Assembly: GCA_023436145.1 (NCBI GenBank)
Contig: JAEZKP010000017.1
Location: forward strand, 25,358-89,357
Length of the DNA stretch: 64,000 nucleotides
Direction: 5' to 3'
DNA from: Fibrobacterota bacterium
GTDB taxonomy: Bacteria; Fibrobacterota; Chitinivibrionia; Chitinivibrionales; Chitinispirillaceae
Within the stretch, counting starts at the first letter, position 1, and every line of letters starts with the position of its first letter. Shown here in pieces: positions 9,495-18,973 of the stretch. Made by a program: the position numbers and the translations under genes. The notes under the pieces are model-generated. The model made no database searches. It saw nothing but the letters and a program-made list of their open reading frames with translations, and had not been told where the DNA came from.

Positions 9495-10563
9495 ATCTGA
9501 AGATAAAATGATACATTAAACCCACCATTATCATAATTCCGGTTAAATATGGCACAAAACGGACCGGATTCTCTACAACCGATAGAGTGGAAACCATGCG
9601 GCCGTTTTGCATAGAATAACTGGATTGGTAAAAGGTAAGAGATTTGTATCTGAATGGCCTGTTCATGGATATAACCGCTTCTCTGTCCAGTTGAGGACCG
9701 GTTACTCTTACGCGGCTCTTAAAACTTTTTGCGGTTTGAGTACCAGGGTGTTCCTCTTTAGTAAATTTGATAAGCTCAATATGCACAGGAAGCTTGAAAT
9801 AACCAGGCTGAAGAGAGATCAGAAGCGTGTCACTGCCTAGTATACAATGAGCAGGTGCACCTGCACCACCGTATAAAACTACTCTGGAATTAAGGGTTCC
9901 CTCAGCATTGTCATTTTTAACAGATAGAACCAAACCCGGAATGTTTCTTTCCCGGTTATCTTCAACTCTTTTAGGTTCGATTCTTTCGATATTATGGGGC
10001 GAACTCCCGTAAGCTGCACAATTATCATAATTCTGTTCTACTGAAACCGATATTCCATCTCTGAAAAATGGGATAGCAGACCCTGGTTTCAAGTGTTTAA
10101 TATTATGGAAACCGGCACTGTTTAACTTATCTTTTTCTTTTTTAAAGAAAGCGATTTCCCAATCAGATTGTTTTATCGAAACATCTGATTTTTCACCTTC
10201 GAAAAGCGAGAGCACCGACTCATCGATCATAAAAGAGGAGAACCCTGTACCAACTATCAGGGCCACAGTACCGGTATGCATCAGCAAAATGCCGAACTTT
10301 TGTGGTCGTAAAGAGAATCTGCAGACCCCGGAAGCCAAAAGATTTACCGCCAATAAAGCTGTAACCGTTTTTACAGCCGGGAAAGGAATTGTCCCTGCTA
10401 TCAAGAAAAACCAGGAGTCGAAAAAACGCTTCTGCGCGGCGAAAACTCCATAATCGACCTGATAAAAAGTACCCCAAACCACCAGTATGGAAATTATTAA
10501 AAAACAAATAACGGTCAGCTTCATTGAAGCTGCCGTTTTTAATAGTATTCTGATAAAACTCAT
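9463..10563 (-). CDS. resB: ResB/CcsB-like cytochrome c biogenesis protein
   Basis: 366 residues. Transmembrane segments lie at about 15-35, 50-70 and 90-110, followed by a large extracytoplasmic region and a C-terminal membrane helix (about 335-355). The pattern GTFYQVDYGVFAAQKRFFDSWF and LLMHTGTVALIVGTGFSSF is typical of ResB, the partner of CcsA in System II haem delivery to apocytochrome c. The late SLTFYQSSYS segment matches the conserved ResB region before the last helix. It overlaps or abuts ccsA downstream and lies 46 bp after the outer-membrane barrel gene, so it is very likely co-transcribed. No clear Shine-Dalgarno is seen at the chosen ATG. Confidence 0.88.
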   Translation of the reverse strand: MSFIRILLKTAASMKLTVICFLIISILVVWGTFYQVDYGVFAAQKRFFDSWFFLIAGTIPFPAVKTVTALLAVNLLASGVCRFSLRPQKFGILLMHTGTVALIVGTGFSSFMIDESVLSLFEGEKSDVSIKQSDWEIAFFKKEKDKLNSAGFHNIKHLKPGSAIPFFRDGISVSVEQNYDNCAAYGSSPHNIERIEPKRVEDNRERNIPGLVLSVKNDNAEGTLNSRVVLYGGAGAPAHCILGSDTLLISLQPGYFKLPVHIELIKFTKEEHPGTQTAKSFKSRVRVTGPQLDREAVISMNRPFRYKSLTFYQSSYSMQNGRMVSTLSVVENPVRFVPYLTGIMIMVGLMYHFIFRFVISGFKSKR

Positions 10564-10609
10564 ATTTATAACTCAAAAATCTAAGTGATCTGAGAGTATC
10601 CCCTCTCTA

Positions 10610-11977
10610 CTAAAAGTAAAATTGAATTCTGCTCACCCAATACCAGTCCTTTGTCCTGGGCATGACTTCTGTATATTTTGTAAAACTGGGAGGCGGTGGG
10701 CTGAAGGTTGTCTTTGATAAATTGTCACTAGCGAATTGCAAACTGATTCTTACTCTGTTTGCTATTTTCCTGGATGCATAAAAAGACCATCGCAAATCAT
10801 CATCGTGAATTCTCATGGTATCTGCTTCTGGATAAATCGGAAAATCACCACCATCTATTCCATTGGTCATATATGGCAGAGGAGACCCGTGCCTCCAGAT
10901 ATTTTCTGCGTTATTGGACCATGGATTTTTCCAATATTGCAGCTCTATTGCCAACACGTCAAGTACTTTGAAAGTAGGAAAATTGAAACCTAACATCAGA
11001 GGCATGCGTTCAATCCGGTTTTTATACCAGTAGTCATAGTCCTTCCAACCAAGTACAGCCACCTCAGAGTAGATCTTAAAATCTTCAGAACCAAAAATCG
11101 GTGCATTAATTAAAGCTTTGGGATCTAATGTAACCCTCCCCATAGCTTTTGTACCCTTAAAACTATATAAAACAGTATCATTCTCAGTACCAATATAACC
11201 AACTTTATAAAATTCATCAGTGGTTCTGTTCCATCTTACCCTGTCCAAACCAGGGGTCGTTCTTTTTTTGTCTACCGATATCAGATGCTGATGCGACACA
11301 CCTGCACCTAATTCGATAAAGTTACCCAAATTAGCGCTTAAAATATAGGATAACGATAGATTGTAAATAGGAAATAGATTCAACTCGACATTAAAGAAAA
11401 GATCACCTTTCACCCAGGACTTCTCAGAGAAGTCATTTTTATACATTCCATGCCAACCGACAAGTTTTTCCTTATCTGCCAATTCAAACCCGCTAACTAC
11501 CACATTAGGATAGCAGTTACTTCTAAATAGATATTCTCCCAAATTTCTGGCCTGAGGGTTATATTTAACCGGGAGATATCCAAATTCTGTAAAAAATGTA
11601 CTATTTCCGGTTTCCAGTGTATACTCCACAGCAGCATCAATAAGATAAGCGACAAATCTTCTTCTCTTTAATTCCACATTCTTCAGTTCTTTATCAATCA
11701 TCATGAATGCTGTGGACAAACCGAAATGAAGCCTTCCTTTACCATGCTCACCCAAAAGAAATAGTGCTTGTAAACCAGCATCAAAATCCGAGTATAACTG
11801 ACCATTAAGATCAAAATCTTTAACACCTTTTTGAGCTTGGGATTGTGAGCTCACAATTTTACCATATGTTAAATATCCCCACCCTGAAAGTTTAAGCTTG
11901 GGAGTTTCAATATCAGCAAAAGTAAAAATTGTGATAATTAGAATGAAAATACCGATTTTATTTTTATGGTTACTCAT
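10610..11977 (-). CDS. Outer-membrane beta-barrel protein
   Basis: About 455 residues from the ATG at 11975-11977. That start is preferred over the GTG two codons upstream because GGAAAGG sits five bases before it. A signal peptide (KIGIFILIITIFTFA) is followed by alternating hydrophobic/polar strands rich in aromatic residues and Gly, ending WVSRIQFYF. A terminal Phe after an aromatic beta strand is the classical signal of BAM-assembled outer-membrane proteins. No family is recognised. Its place between exported haem proteins and the cytochrome c maturation genes suggests it anchors, or gives passage across, the outer membrane for those proteins; this is inference. Confidence 0.75.
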   Translation of the reverse strand: MSNHKNKIGIFILIITIFTFADIETPKLKLSGWGYLTYGKIVSSQSQAQKGVKDFDLNGQLYSDFDAGLQALFLLGEHGKGRLHFGLSTAFMMIDKELKNVELKRRRFVAYLIDAAVEYTLETGNSTFFTEFGYLPVKYNPQARNLGEYLFRSNCYPNVVVSGFELADKEKLVGWHGMYKNDFSEKSWVKGDLFFNVELNLFPIYNLSLSYILSANLGNFIELGAGVSHQHLISVDKKRTTPGLDRVRWNRTTDEFYKVGYIGTENDTVLYSFKGTKAMGRVTLDPKALINAPIFGSEDFKIYSEVAVLGWKDYDYWYKNRIERMPLMLGFNFPTFKVLDVLAIELQYWKNPWSNNAENIWRHGSPLPYMTNGIDGGDFPIYPEADTMRIHDDDLRWSFYASRKIANRVRISLQFASDNLSKTTFSPPPPSFTKYTEVMPRTKDWYWVSRIQFYF

Positions 11978-12035
11978 GTTCACCTTTCCTTTAAGGCCGA
12001 CCTGGTTTTAGGGCAGATCGGCTTTAATTGAATGT

Positions 12036-13964
12036 TTATAATGATAGAACATAATTTATAAGGTCTGCAATTTCACTTTCGTTAAGTCTCATTGTGCCGG
12101 TAAGCGTCCTGATATTTGCATGACCGGGGGATAACAGACACTCTTCCATGGTCTCAGAAGATCCGATGTGATTATATGGTGCAGTTCTCCAGCATTCATT
12201 CAAACCCGGAGTGTCCCATTCCCTTGTGGCATCAAAGGGATCATCGAAACCGGCGTCGTGAAACTTCATATCAGTAAACAAAGGCGCAGGGTGACACACT
12301 TTACAGTTCACTTTATTTTCATTGTAATAAATGGCTCTGCCTCTCTTTGCAGATTCACTTAATTTTCCTTTCACCAGATACGGACTGGGAACTGGCTTCA
12401 GACGTACAAAAAATGAATCCATGTCTCTGGCGATCTTTTGTACCTCCCCACTAACATCAATGTGAAGTTCCTCCTTAATCCCGGTATCGATCGACTGTCT
12501 GGCATTTTCCCTTTTCCCGGCCCAGTTTGTTTTCGGAGTCCACCATGAATACACCATACTCTTGGCATTTTTAGGAGTACTCAGATCTGCATTTAGCCTC
12601 CAATTTAATGCATCGGGTCTGGCAAAGGGATGACATGATGCACACGACTGCCAGTATTCCTGACAAAGACTTGCATCATAAAACCGGTATTCCCCCTTAC
12701 GATGAGAAGTGAGAGGTTTAGCTGGCTGCTGCAGGGCAATCCTATCTTTCACATTTCTTCCAGCAGCACCGGTTTTAGTGTCGAGACTGTAGCTTACAAT
12801 TGAATCGGAAAAAAGACCTGCAACGTAAACCAGATCACCAATAATCGAAACTGCTCTAGGCCCTTTTACTTCAACAAATATCTGTTTAAAATCAATCTTA
12901 CCAATAGTAGACAATTCAGAAGAAAGACTGGTATCCACTTCTTTTACATTTTTAAGCAATTGATTAAAGTCAAATACTAACAGATCATTTTTCCCTGATA
13001 TGGCAACTGCTACATATTTGCCATCATCAGAAAATGTCAATCCCCATGGATTAGCCGAACCTGCATTAGGATTATCCAAAGAAATGTCATTTATTATCTT
13101 CTTCCCCTCAATATCAATAATTGCCATATTATTGGTATGAATCCACCCACTTGAAACCCGGTTGGCGATACGATTGAACATACCTAAAAGATGAGTCACT
13201 AATGCGTATTTTCCATCAGGAGAGATTGTAACCCCGAAAGAAGAATGGCTACCCACCGTCAGAGGCAAAGTCTTGGTTATTTTTCCATCTGCAGTGTTTA
13301 TCAACTGAATCTTATTGGTAATGGTTTGTGAATCGATGGAAATTTCATGAGGAAGGGAGTTTGCTACCACCAGTGTTTTTCCATCAGGTGTAAGTTTAGC
13401 ACTGATGGGTTCCCTGATCACCTTTATTCTTTTATTTTTGTCCTCTTTTTTGGCAACCAAATCAACGACTGAGATGTCATTATTAAACACATTGCAAACA
13501 TAAAGAGTTTTTCCATCAGGAGAGATATTTGGAGAGCGGGCACCATGGCCAACAGCGATTCTGCTGGTGACTTTACCAGCAGCAACGTCCACCTCAGCAA
13601 CAAAACCATCCGGCCATAAATCGGAAGAACAAGTAACATAAAGTTTCGAGCCATCCGGGGACACCGCCAGCCCGGTTGGCTCATTTGGAAGAAGTATCTT
13701 CTTTTCTACAGATTTTGTTTCCACATCGATAACAGCAATCGTCTTTGCAGTCTGCTCTGCGACATAAAGCTTTTTTTTATCCGGAGAGGGAATCAGATCT
13801 GTAGGGGAACTGTATTTGGGCCATGCTGCTGTTTCAATATCTTTATTGAGCGCCAGAGTTTCAAAAATAAAGTTGGGTGAAATCACAGAGTTCACATCGA
13901 ACTGAGAAAAGACGTTATAAGTAAGAAATAAAATCAATACAATGGTTCTTTTGCTGTTAAACAT
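12036..13964 (-). CDS. YVTN beta-propeller / MauG-CcpA-like dihaem cytochrome c protein
   Basis: 642 residues with an N-terminal signal peptide (RTIVLILFLTYNVFS). Residues about 45-400 form repeated propeller blades (LIPSPDKKKLYVAEQ, GLAVSPDGSKLYVTCS, SPDGKTLYVCNV). The C-terminal half has two haem c sites, CASCH (about 439) and CKVCH (about 553). It also has the CcpA/MauG-type segment DTPGLNECWRTAPYNHIG, supplying candidate distal ligands. MauG/CcpA relatives oxidise protein or peroxide substrates in the periplasm; here the fused propeller may be a protein-binding or substrate-binding platform. The Shine-Dalgarno AAAGGGG lies inside the end of the preceding gene (3-bp gap), indicating translational coupling. 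The CcsA/ResB genes downstream would mature its haems. Confidence 0.87.
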   Translation of the reverse strand: MFNSKRTIVLILFLTYNVFSQFDVNSVISPNFIFETLALNKDIETAAWPKYSSPTDLIPSPDKKKLYVAEQTAKTIAVIDVETKSVEKKILLPNEPTGLAVSPDGSKLYVTCSSDLWPDGFVAEVDVAAGKVTSRIAVGHGARSPNISPDGKTLYVCNVFNNDISVVDLVAKKEDKNKRIKVIREPISAKLTPDGKTLVVANSLPHEISIDSQTITNKIQLINTADGKITKTLPLTVGSHSSFGVTISPDGKYALVTHLLGMFNRIANRVSSGWIHTNNMAIIDIEGKKIINDISLDNPNAGSANPWGLTFSDDGKYVAVAISGKNDLLVFDFNQLLKNVKEVDTSLSSELSTIGKIDFKQIFVEVKGPRAVSIIGDLVYVAGLFSDSIVSYSLDTKTGAAGRNVKDRIALQQPAKPLTSHRKGEYRFYDASLCQEYWQSCASCHPFARPDALNWRLNADLSTPKNAKSMVYSWWTPKTNWAGKRENARQSIDTGIKEELHIDVSGEVQKIARDMDSFFVRLKPVPSPYLVKGKLSESAKRGRAIYYNENKVNCKVCHPAPLFTDMKFHDAGFDDPFDATREWDTPGLNECWRTAPYNHIGSSETMEECLLSPGHANIRTLTGTMRLNESEIADLINYVLSL

Positions 13965-13967
13965 TGT

Positions 13968-14807
13968 TTAGAACCCCTTTCCTGAACTTTTTACAAGGAC
14001 CTTATCCCTGTACACCCGTTTTCCATCTATGGACATGCTTATCAGATACACCCCATTAGCCAGCCCCGGTGCAACAGAACTCAAATTAACTGTTTCTGAT
14101 ATGTTACCTGAAACCAGGTTTCTGGAAAAAAGAGTGGTCACTTTCTTGCCGGAAAGCGAAATCAGATCGCAGCAAACCGCAGATGGAGATGACAGCTTCA
14201 GATGAACCAGAAACTGGTTATTGCCACGAGTCTGCATTGTCATCAGACTGGGTGCTGTCTTCCTGTCAATCTTTTTGACAGGTACATTATCCAGTTCCAC
14301 ATAATATGCCAGTGCCCCCGCCTTGTCAAGCACCTCGATTCTTTTCCCCATATATTTAATCTTATTTATCAAAGAGCCTTTCTGGAAAAAGTCGAAGTCA
14401 TTTCCAGATCCACTGTAACTGATGTCTCCTCCAAACTGTTCCACCTTGAATTGATCCCTAACCGTAAATTTGGTTTTGTCTCCATCTTTACCGATTGTGG
14501 TTACAAAACTGGTATCATCGTTGAAATCATAAGAGACTTCCTTATCCCTTTGGCCATTTGAATTATTTATCAGAACGGTTCTGCGTTTAAAATAGCCACC
14601 ACTCATATAAACATTCCGTTCGATATTTTTACCACTGTTGTCATACACAAACTCCACATACATCAGATGGTTACCTGATGCATCATAAAAGTCTGCCCGC
14701 TTTATCTGGTCTGATTCAGAAAACGTCAGAGAAGAATAAAGCAATATTACAATAGAGACAATTCGAATAGTGCCTCTATAATTGATTTTTTCCATAAATA
14801 GTCTCAC
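13968..14807 (-). CDS. Secreted protein with T9SS-type C-terminal sorting domain
   Basis: 279 residues from a GTG start, chosen because TAGGAG lies 9 nt upstream; the ATG five codons later has no ribosome binding site. An N-terminal hydrophobic segment (RIVSIVILLYSSLTFS) is the signal peptide. Residues about 30-190 hold repeated short strands (MYVEFVYDNSG, NVYMSGGYFKRR) like YD or MORN-style repeats, without a definite family. The last about 75 residues (VCCDLISLSGKKVTTL, ANGVYLISMSIDGKRVYRDKVLVK) match the type A sorting domain recognised by the type IX secretion system, so the protein should be surface-attached or released. It is coupled to the dihaem propeller gene 3 bp downstream. Function unknown. 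Confidence 0.75.
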   Translation of the reverse strand: MRLFMEKINYRGTIRIVSIVILLYSSLTFSESDQIKRADFYDASGNHLMYVEFVYDNSGKNIERNVYMSGGYFKRRTVLINNSNGQRDKEVSYDFNDDTSFVTTIGKDGDKTKFTVRDQFKVEQFGGDISYSGSGNDFDFFQKGSLINKIKYMGKRIEVLDKAGALAYYVELDNVPVKKIDRKTAPSLMTMQTRGNNQFLVHLKLSSPSAVCCDLISLSGKKVTTLFSRNLVSGNISETVNLSSVAPGLANGVYLISMSIDGKRVYRDKVLVKSSGKGF

Positions 14808-14906
14808 TTTGCCATTCTCCTATTAATAATTCCTTTGCGGATTGTACATTCCTCTTATTTGTACATTCATTATTTTCATCGGATTATTTAAAATATACAA
14901 AAAGTC

Positions 14907-16073
14907 TTATAAAAATGGTGGAAAATCTGCAACATCCGGAATGATGGCCACACCTTCCATTTCAATCAGCCAGCCCGGCCTGCAAACAGGACCCTCTACC
15001 GGCATAACTGGGACATTCTCCGGTATCAGTTTTGAAAGAAGATCCTTGATAACCGGAAAATGTTTTGGATTTCGCATATATACTATGAGGTACTGCATAT
15101 CTTTTAGCGAAGCCCCATGGGGAGACAACAACGCCTTGATATTTTCAATTGTGCGTTCAGTTTGTCTGTAAATGTCACTTACATGTAAAATGTTTCCTTT
15201 ATTATCAATGCTTGCAGTTCCAGAAATATGCAGATGCGACCGGTCACCGAAACGAACCCTCAGACCACGTTCAAAAGTAACTCCATACTGTATAGTGCTG
15301 TTAAGGTTCTCAGGTGCCTCCATTCTTATAATCTGCTCCTCTTTGATATTTCCATAAGAAAGAGAATCTATAGACACCAGACACTGCGGATCAAGTGGAC
15401 ATCCCTCGATACCAGTGGATGCGATGTAGCGGGTATCCGATGTCAACCCAACAATATTGAACAATTCACGCCTGGAATTTACCATTCCAGCATAGTTATT
15501 GTCCACATCTCTTACATAAATCCAGGTTCTAAGAGTATTATTCCGCATATTCATCTGGTGTTTCTGAAGTTCCAGACTAAGATCAGAGAAAATTCTCAAG
15601 GTTTGCATTGCGGAATCAGCATAAAATTTGGAAGTATAATTAGCAGTCCACAAAAGCGAATAGTTTCTGCCTTTGGTGAATGTTTTTTGAATCCCAAAGG
15701 AGGTTTTTTCGAAAGAGAAACCATTTTCAGCTTTTATATGATAGACCAGCATCGCCAGCTGCCCGCCGTAAATAGGGCTTTGCTGAATACAGGAAACCGC
15801 TCCATTTTGCACCAGATTGAAAAGTTCAGAATCCTTCAAACAGTTAAAATCATTTACTATATCGCTTAAATAGAAACGTGTGAACTGAATTGTACTTTCA
15901 TCGAGACCATTCTCTATCAGTGCATCTCCATATAACACTGCGAGCTCTTCTGTTGCTTCTTTAAATGAAAGACCTTCTGAAGAGAGAATAGTCAAGTAAC
16001 ATTCAATCACACCGGAGGATGTGGAAAATGTATTACATTTCACACCCCGTGCCATCTCAAAAACAGTCTGCAT
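14907..16073 (-). CDS. Tandem Rid-domain (RidA/chorismatase-like) protein
   Basis: 388 residues, with no signal peptide. The C-terminal part (about 250-388) is a Rid/YjgF domain: HLHISGTASIDNKGNILHV, QTERTIENIKALL, YLIVYMRNPKHF, and a final RPGWLIEMEGVAII strand with the Arg/Glu region. The middle part (about 130-245; LRTWIYVRDVDNNYAGMV, ASTGIEGCP) resembles the first Rid-like half of chorismatase-type proteins (FkbO/XanB2). Rid proteins deaminate reactive enamine/imines; chorismatases hydrolyse chorismate. Which reaction applies here is not settled. It is strange as a cytoplasmic protein inside an operon of exported haem proteins, possibly making a small aromatic or redox ligand for them (inference). 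The GGGGGTGAGG ribosome binding site is strong. Confidence 0.8.
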   Translation of the reverse strand: MQTVFEMARGVKCNTFSTSSGVIECYLTILSSEGLSFKEATEELAVLYGDALIENGLDESTIQFTRFYLSDIVNDFNCLKDSELFNLVQNGAVSCIQQSPIYGGQLAMLVYHIKAENGFSFEKTSFGIQKTFTKGRNYSLLWTANYTSKFYADSAMQTLRIFSDLSLELQKHQMNMRNNTLRTWIYVRDVDNNYAGMVNSRRELFNIVGLTSDTRYIASTGIEGCPLDPQCLVSIDSLSYGNIKEEQIIRMEAPENLNSTIQYGVTFERGLRVRFGDRSHLHISGTASIDNKGNILHVSDIYRQTERTIENIKALLSPHGASLKDMQYLIVYMRNPKHFPVIKDLLSKLIPENVPVMPVEGPVCRPGWLIEMEGVAIIPDVADFPPFL

Positions 16074-16189
16074 TCCTCACCCCCGTTAAAAAATTTACAG
16101 ATCATCAAATGACAAAAGCCATGCCACTTCGATTGAAACCGAAGTGGCCGGCATTTTAAATCAACACACTGGAAACCAATAACTCATCG

Positions 16190-18973
16190 CTAGCGCAAGA
16201 TCGAGAATTTACAACTTTGAACATTCCTTCCATCCAAAAGACGTGCAATATAAACACCTTTGCTTATAGAAAGTGGTAAAGGAATATACATGGAAGTACC
16301 TACGTTGTGCTTTTGAATTTTCACATTCAAAATCTGCCGTCCCCGAAGATCGCTTATTTTGAGCTCACCTGCAGTTGATGGTACGAACAATAGTTTACGC
16401 TCACCAACCTGAAAACGCAAGTTGGTCTTTGTCAGATTAGCTGTATTGGAAGACCCGTTTGATTGAATGGCCACAGTTCCTGCCGGGTTTCCACCTTTAT
16501 CCCTTATAAACTCCTCAATGTTTTTGGCTTCGACTGCTTCGTGTCTTATCCTCTGTTTTACAGATTTGTCATAGTAGAGCGAGTCTTCTTTACTCTTATA
16601 ACCTTCGTTATAAAGACCCCAATGAGGGACGCACAGATCGATCCAGGCATAGATTTTATGCAACTCTTCCTGAGTTAATTCAAAGCCCTCTTTAGTCTTA
16701 TGCTTTGGAAGAATATCTGTAGTAAGTTTGCTTTTTAATGAACCATACTGCTTGGGAGATAGCTCGCCGTTAGTGGAGAATATGGTCAGCCAATTTATAT
16801 AGGTTCCACCTCCAAAACCGTAACTACTACCACCTTTGGTAAGATTAATGTAGGATCTGGCAAACAACTTTCTAGCGCCTATATGGTCAGCATCAGTCCT
16901 CTCTTCCAGATCCCCTCTCAGATCCAGTTTACCCGGACTGTGGCACTTGACACATTTTTTGTCAAGAATAGGTTGAATAATTTCGGTGTATCTGAACAGT
17001 TTGTCAGAAATATCATAGAAGGGTTCCAGGGGTTTTATTTCAGCCATAGGTCTTTTACCAGGGTCGGAAATAGCGGTGTTTTTATCTTCATGACATCCAA
17101 TGCAGTTGAATGTCTCCCCCGGCATCAGAGTTGACCAGCTTCGCATTGTCTGTACCATACGCCCTTCAGCATCAATTAATTGAAAATAAAGGGGCTGCAA
17201 TGCTGGCACTTCAAAAGCCGCCGAACCATCTTCATATACAGGTGCCTCACCTATTATCCGTTTTGCCTGCCATGAGCCGGTATAAACAGAAATAGGGACA
17301 AACACCATTCCATATTCGCCCTGATGTCCAAAGTCTTTACCGGGACCACTTGACATAAAACTCATTGGCTCAACATCGGCTGAGGAATGCCGGTATTCGA
17401 TCTTACATACCCGAACCTTCTTTATGGAACCCTTCCCCACTCCTTGAAGAGTTCTTCCACCAGCAACATAAATATCCTCAATTCTGAAAATACCTGTTTT
17501 CTTACTATAATCTACTCTTGAGACCGGAGCCGGAATATTCCTGGGTTTAATAAGAAATGGCTGGCTCACTGATTGATCGGCCGCCCATGCTATAAGTTCT
17601 TTATGTCCATTTACATCCATAGCATAAAGTTTCATGATATCCCTCTCATTAGGAGTATAGGAAATCAGGAAACGCTCTTCATCCAGAGGCAAAGGATGGG
17701 CGTATTTAAATTCTACACCACCGCTATCTCCGGGACTTCTCTTAGAGGGTGCTTCAGTTATAGGACCACCATTAGGAGAGATTGTAGTTCCAGCTATTCC
17801 AGAAAGCGGTTTGATACCGTTTCTACCCTTTTTAATATCCACAATGAGTGGTTCCCCATAGTATGGGGCATGGTGCCCGCTGGCAATAAACATTGCCTTA
17901 GATCCTTGAGTGTAGGGAATCTCACGGCCATGTATACAGGTTACCGGCCATATTGTCTGGTTACCATAAAATTCATTCTGTTCAGTACCATCCGGTTTCA
18001 TGGTAAACAAACCCATAGATTGCATCAGATTGCGATCATTGTATTCCCATCTGGTGTACATGATTTTACCGTCAGATCTTAACTGAGGATTAAAAGTATG
18101 AACCTGATCGTAACAGATGCGGCGGAGATATTTACCCGAGGTATCCACAACAAAAATAGTGGAAACCATATTGGCAAAACAGTCAATCAACTGAAAACAG
18201 CGTGAGGAGTTAAACATTATTTCCCCAAACTGAGTATAACACGGTTCATAATCGGAAACCACCAGTCCGTCATCGGCAAATGTGATCTGTTTAGGTGCAG
18301 TTTTAGGATCAGCCAGATGCTTTTCTATGTCCAGTTCAAAAATTTTATAGCCGTTGGCATTAGAACCGGTGTTTTTAGCATTTTTATACCAGGCGAAGGC
18401 GATCTTTTTTCCATCCAGTGAAACACAAGGATCTCTGATGACTCCGTCTTTATCCTCTATGAGAGCTTTGGGCTGGGGATAGTAATCGTTAAATTCAAGA
18501 TAGTAGAGCCCGGCACCTGGTTTCCACTTTTCATCTCTGTTGAAACCGGCACTGAAACCTTCCTGAACGCCTACGATCAAACCACCCAGATTGTGATGCT
18601 TGGCATAAACTAACCTTTTAATTTCTTCTTCATAATCTTCCAGGAAAGCTACGCGACGATAATGGCATGCAGTCAGGTAGGCTTTTTCTGTGGCCCCTTT
18701 ATCCAATTCCGCCTGCACAATGGTTTTATATTCCGATTTAAGCGATTCAATAATTTTATTTATGGCGGTGGTGTAATTTGAACCACTTACTTTATCCTGA
18801 TCCTTCCAGGCTGCTACAATCTCAGAAGGAATAGTAGCCGGCATTTTTTTATCGATCAGGCCTTGGGCAAACAATAAACCCGATGACATTATTGTAATTA
18901 ACAGAGCCACAAACCAATTATTATACCTGGTTACTGGTGGTCTGGCAGTAACAGGCCTATCGGTAGTAATCAT
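16190..18973 (-). CDS. Hydrazine-synthase-alpha-like dihaem c protein with T9SS sorting domain
   Basis: About 927 residues from the ATG at 18971-18973. AAGGAGGTG lies just upstream of it, whereas the upstream in-frame ATG (19004-19006) has none. The N-terminus carries a membrane/signal segment (NWFVALLITIMSSGLLFAQG). Residues about 130-560 are PD40-like propeller blades with HZS-alpha middle-domain features (CVSLDGKKIAFAWYK, EIMFNSSRCFQ, LRSDGKIMYTRWEYNDRN). Two haem c sites follow, CIGCH (about 623) and CVKCH (about 673). The last about 80 residues (GELKISDLRGRQILNVKIQ, ISKGVYIARLLDG) are a T9SS-type sorting domain. Only the fold resemblance to anammox hydrazine synthase is claimed; such proteins are widespread outside anammox bacteria and undefined in function. 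It is first gene of the haem operon, with a stem-loop in its leader. Confidence 0.85.
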   Translation of the reverse strand: MITTDRPVTARPPVTRYNNWFVALLITIMSSGLLFAQGLIDKKMPATIPSEIVAAWKDQDKVSGSNYTTAINKIIESLKSEYKTIVQAELDKGATEKAYLTACHYRRVAFLEDYEEEIKRLVYAKHHNLGGLIVGVQEGFSAGFNRDEKWKPGAGLYYLEFNDYYPQPKALIEDKDGVIRDPCVSLDGKKIAFAWYKNAKNTGSNANGYKIFELDIEKHLADPKTAPKQITFADDGLVVSDYEPCYTQFGEIMFNSSRCFQLIDCFANMVSTIFVVDTSGKYLRRICYDQVHTFNPQLRSDGKIMYTRWEYNDRNLMQSMGLFTMKPDGTEQNEFYGNQTIWPVTCIHGREIPYTQGSKAMFIASGHHAPYYGEPLIVDIKKGRNGIKPLSGIAGTTISPNGGPITEAPSKRSPGDSGGVEFKYAHPLPLDEERFLISYTPNERDIMKLYAMDVNGHKELIAWAADQSVSQPFLIKPRNIPAPVSRVDYSKKTGIFRIEDIYVAGGRTLQGVGKGSIKKVRVCKIEYRHSSADVEPMSFMSSGPGKDFGHQGEYGMVFVPISVYTGSWQAKRIIGEAPVYEDGSAAFEVPALQPLYFQLIDAEGRMVQTMRSWSTLMPGETFNCIGCHEDKNTAISDPGKRPMAEIKPLEPFYDISDKLFRYTEIIQPILDKKCVKCHSPGKLDLRGDLEERTDADHIGARKLFARSYINLTKGGSSYGFGGGTYINWLTIFSTNGELSPKQYGSLKSKLTTDILPKHKTKEGFELTQEELHKIYAWIDLCVPHWGLYNEGYKSKEDSLYYDKSVKQRIRHEAVEAKNIEEFIRDKGGNPAGTVAIQSNGSSNTANLTKTNLRFQVGERKLLFVPSTAGELKISDLRGRQILNVKIQKHNVGTSMYIPLPLSISKGVYIARLLDGRNVQSCKFSILR

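Noticed and set aside
16190..18973. Anammox hydrazine synthase
   Set aside because: Only the propeller and haem layout match. The beta/gamma subunits and other anammox genes are absent, and such proteins are common in organisms that do not perform anammox.
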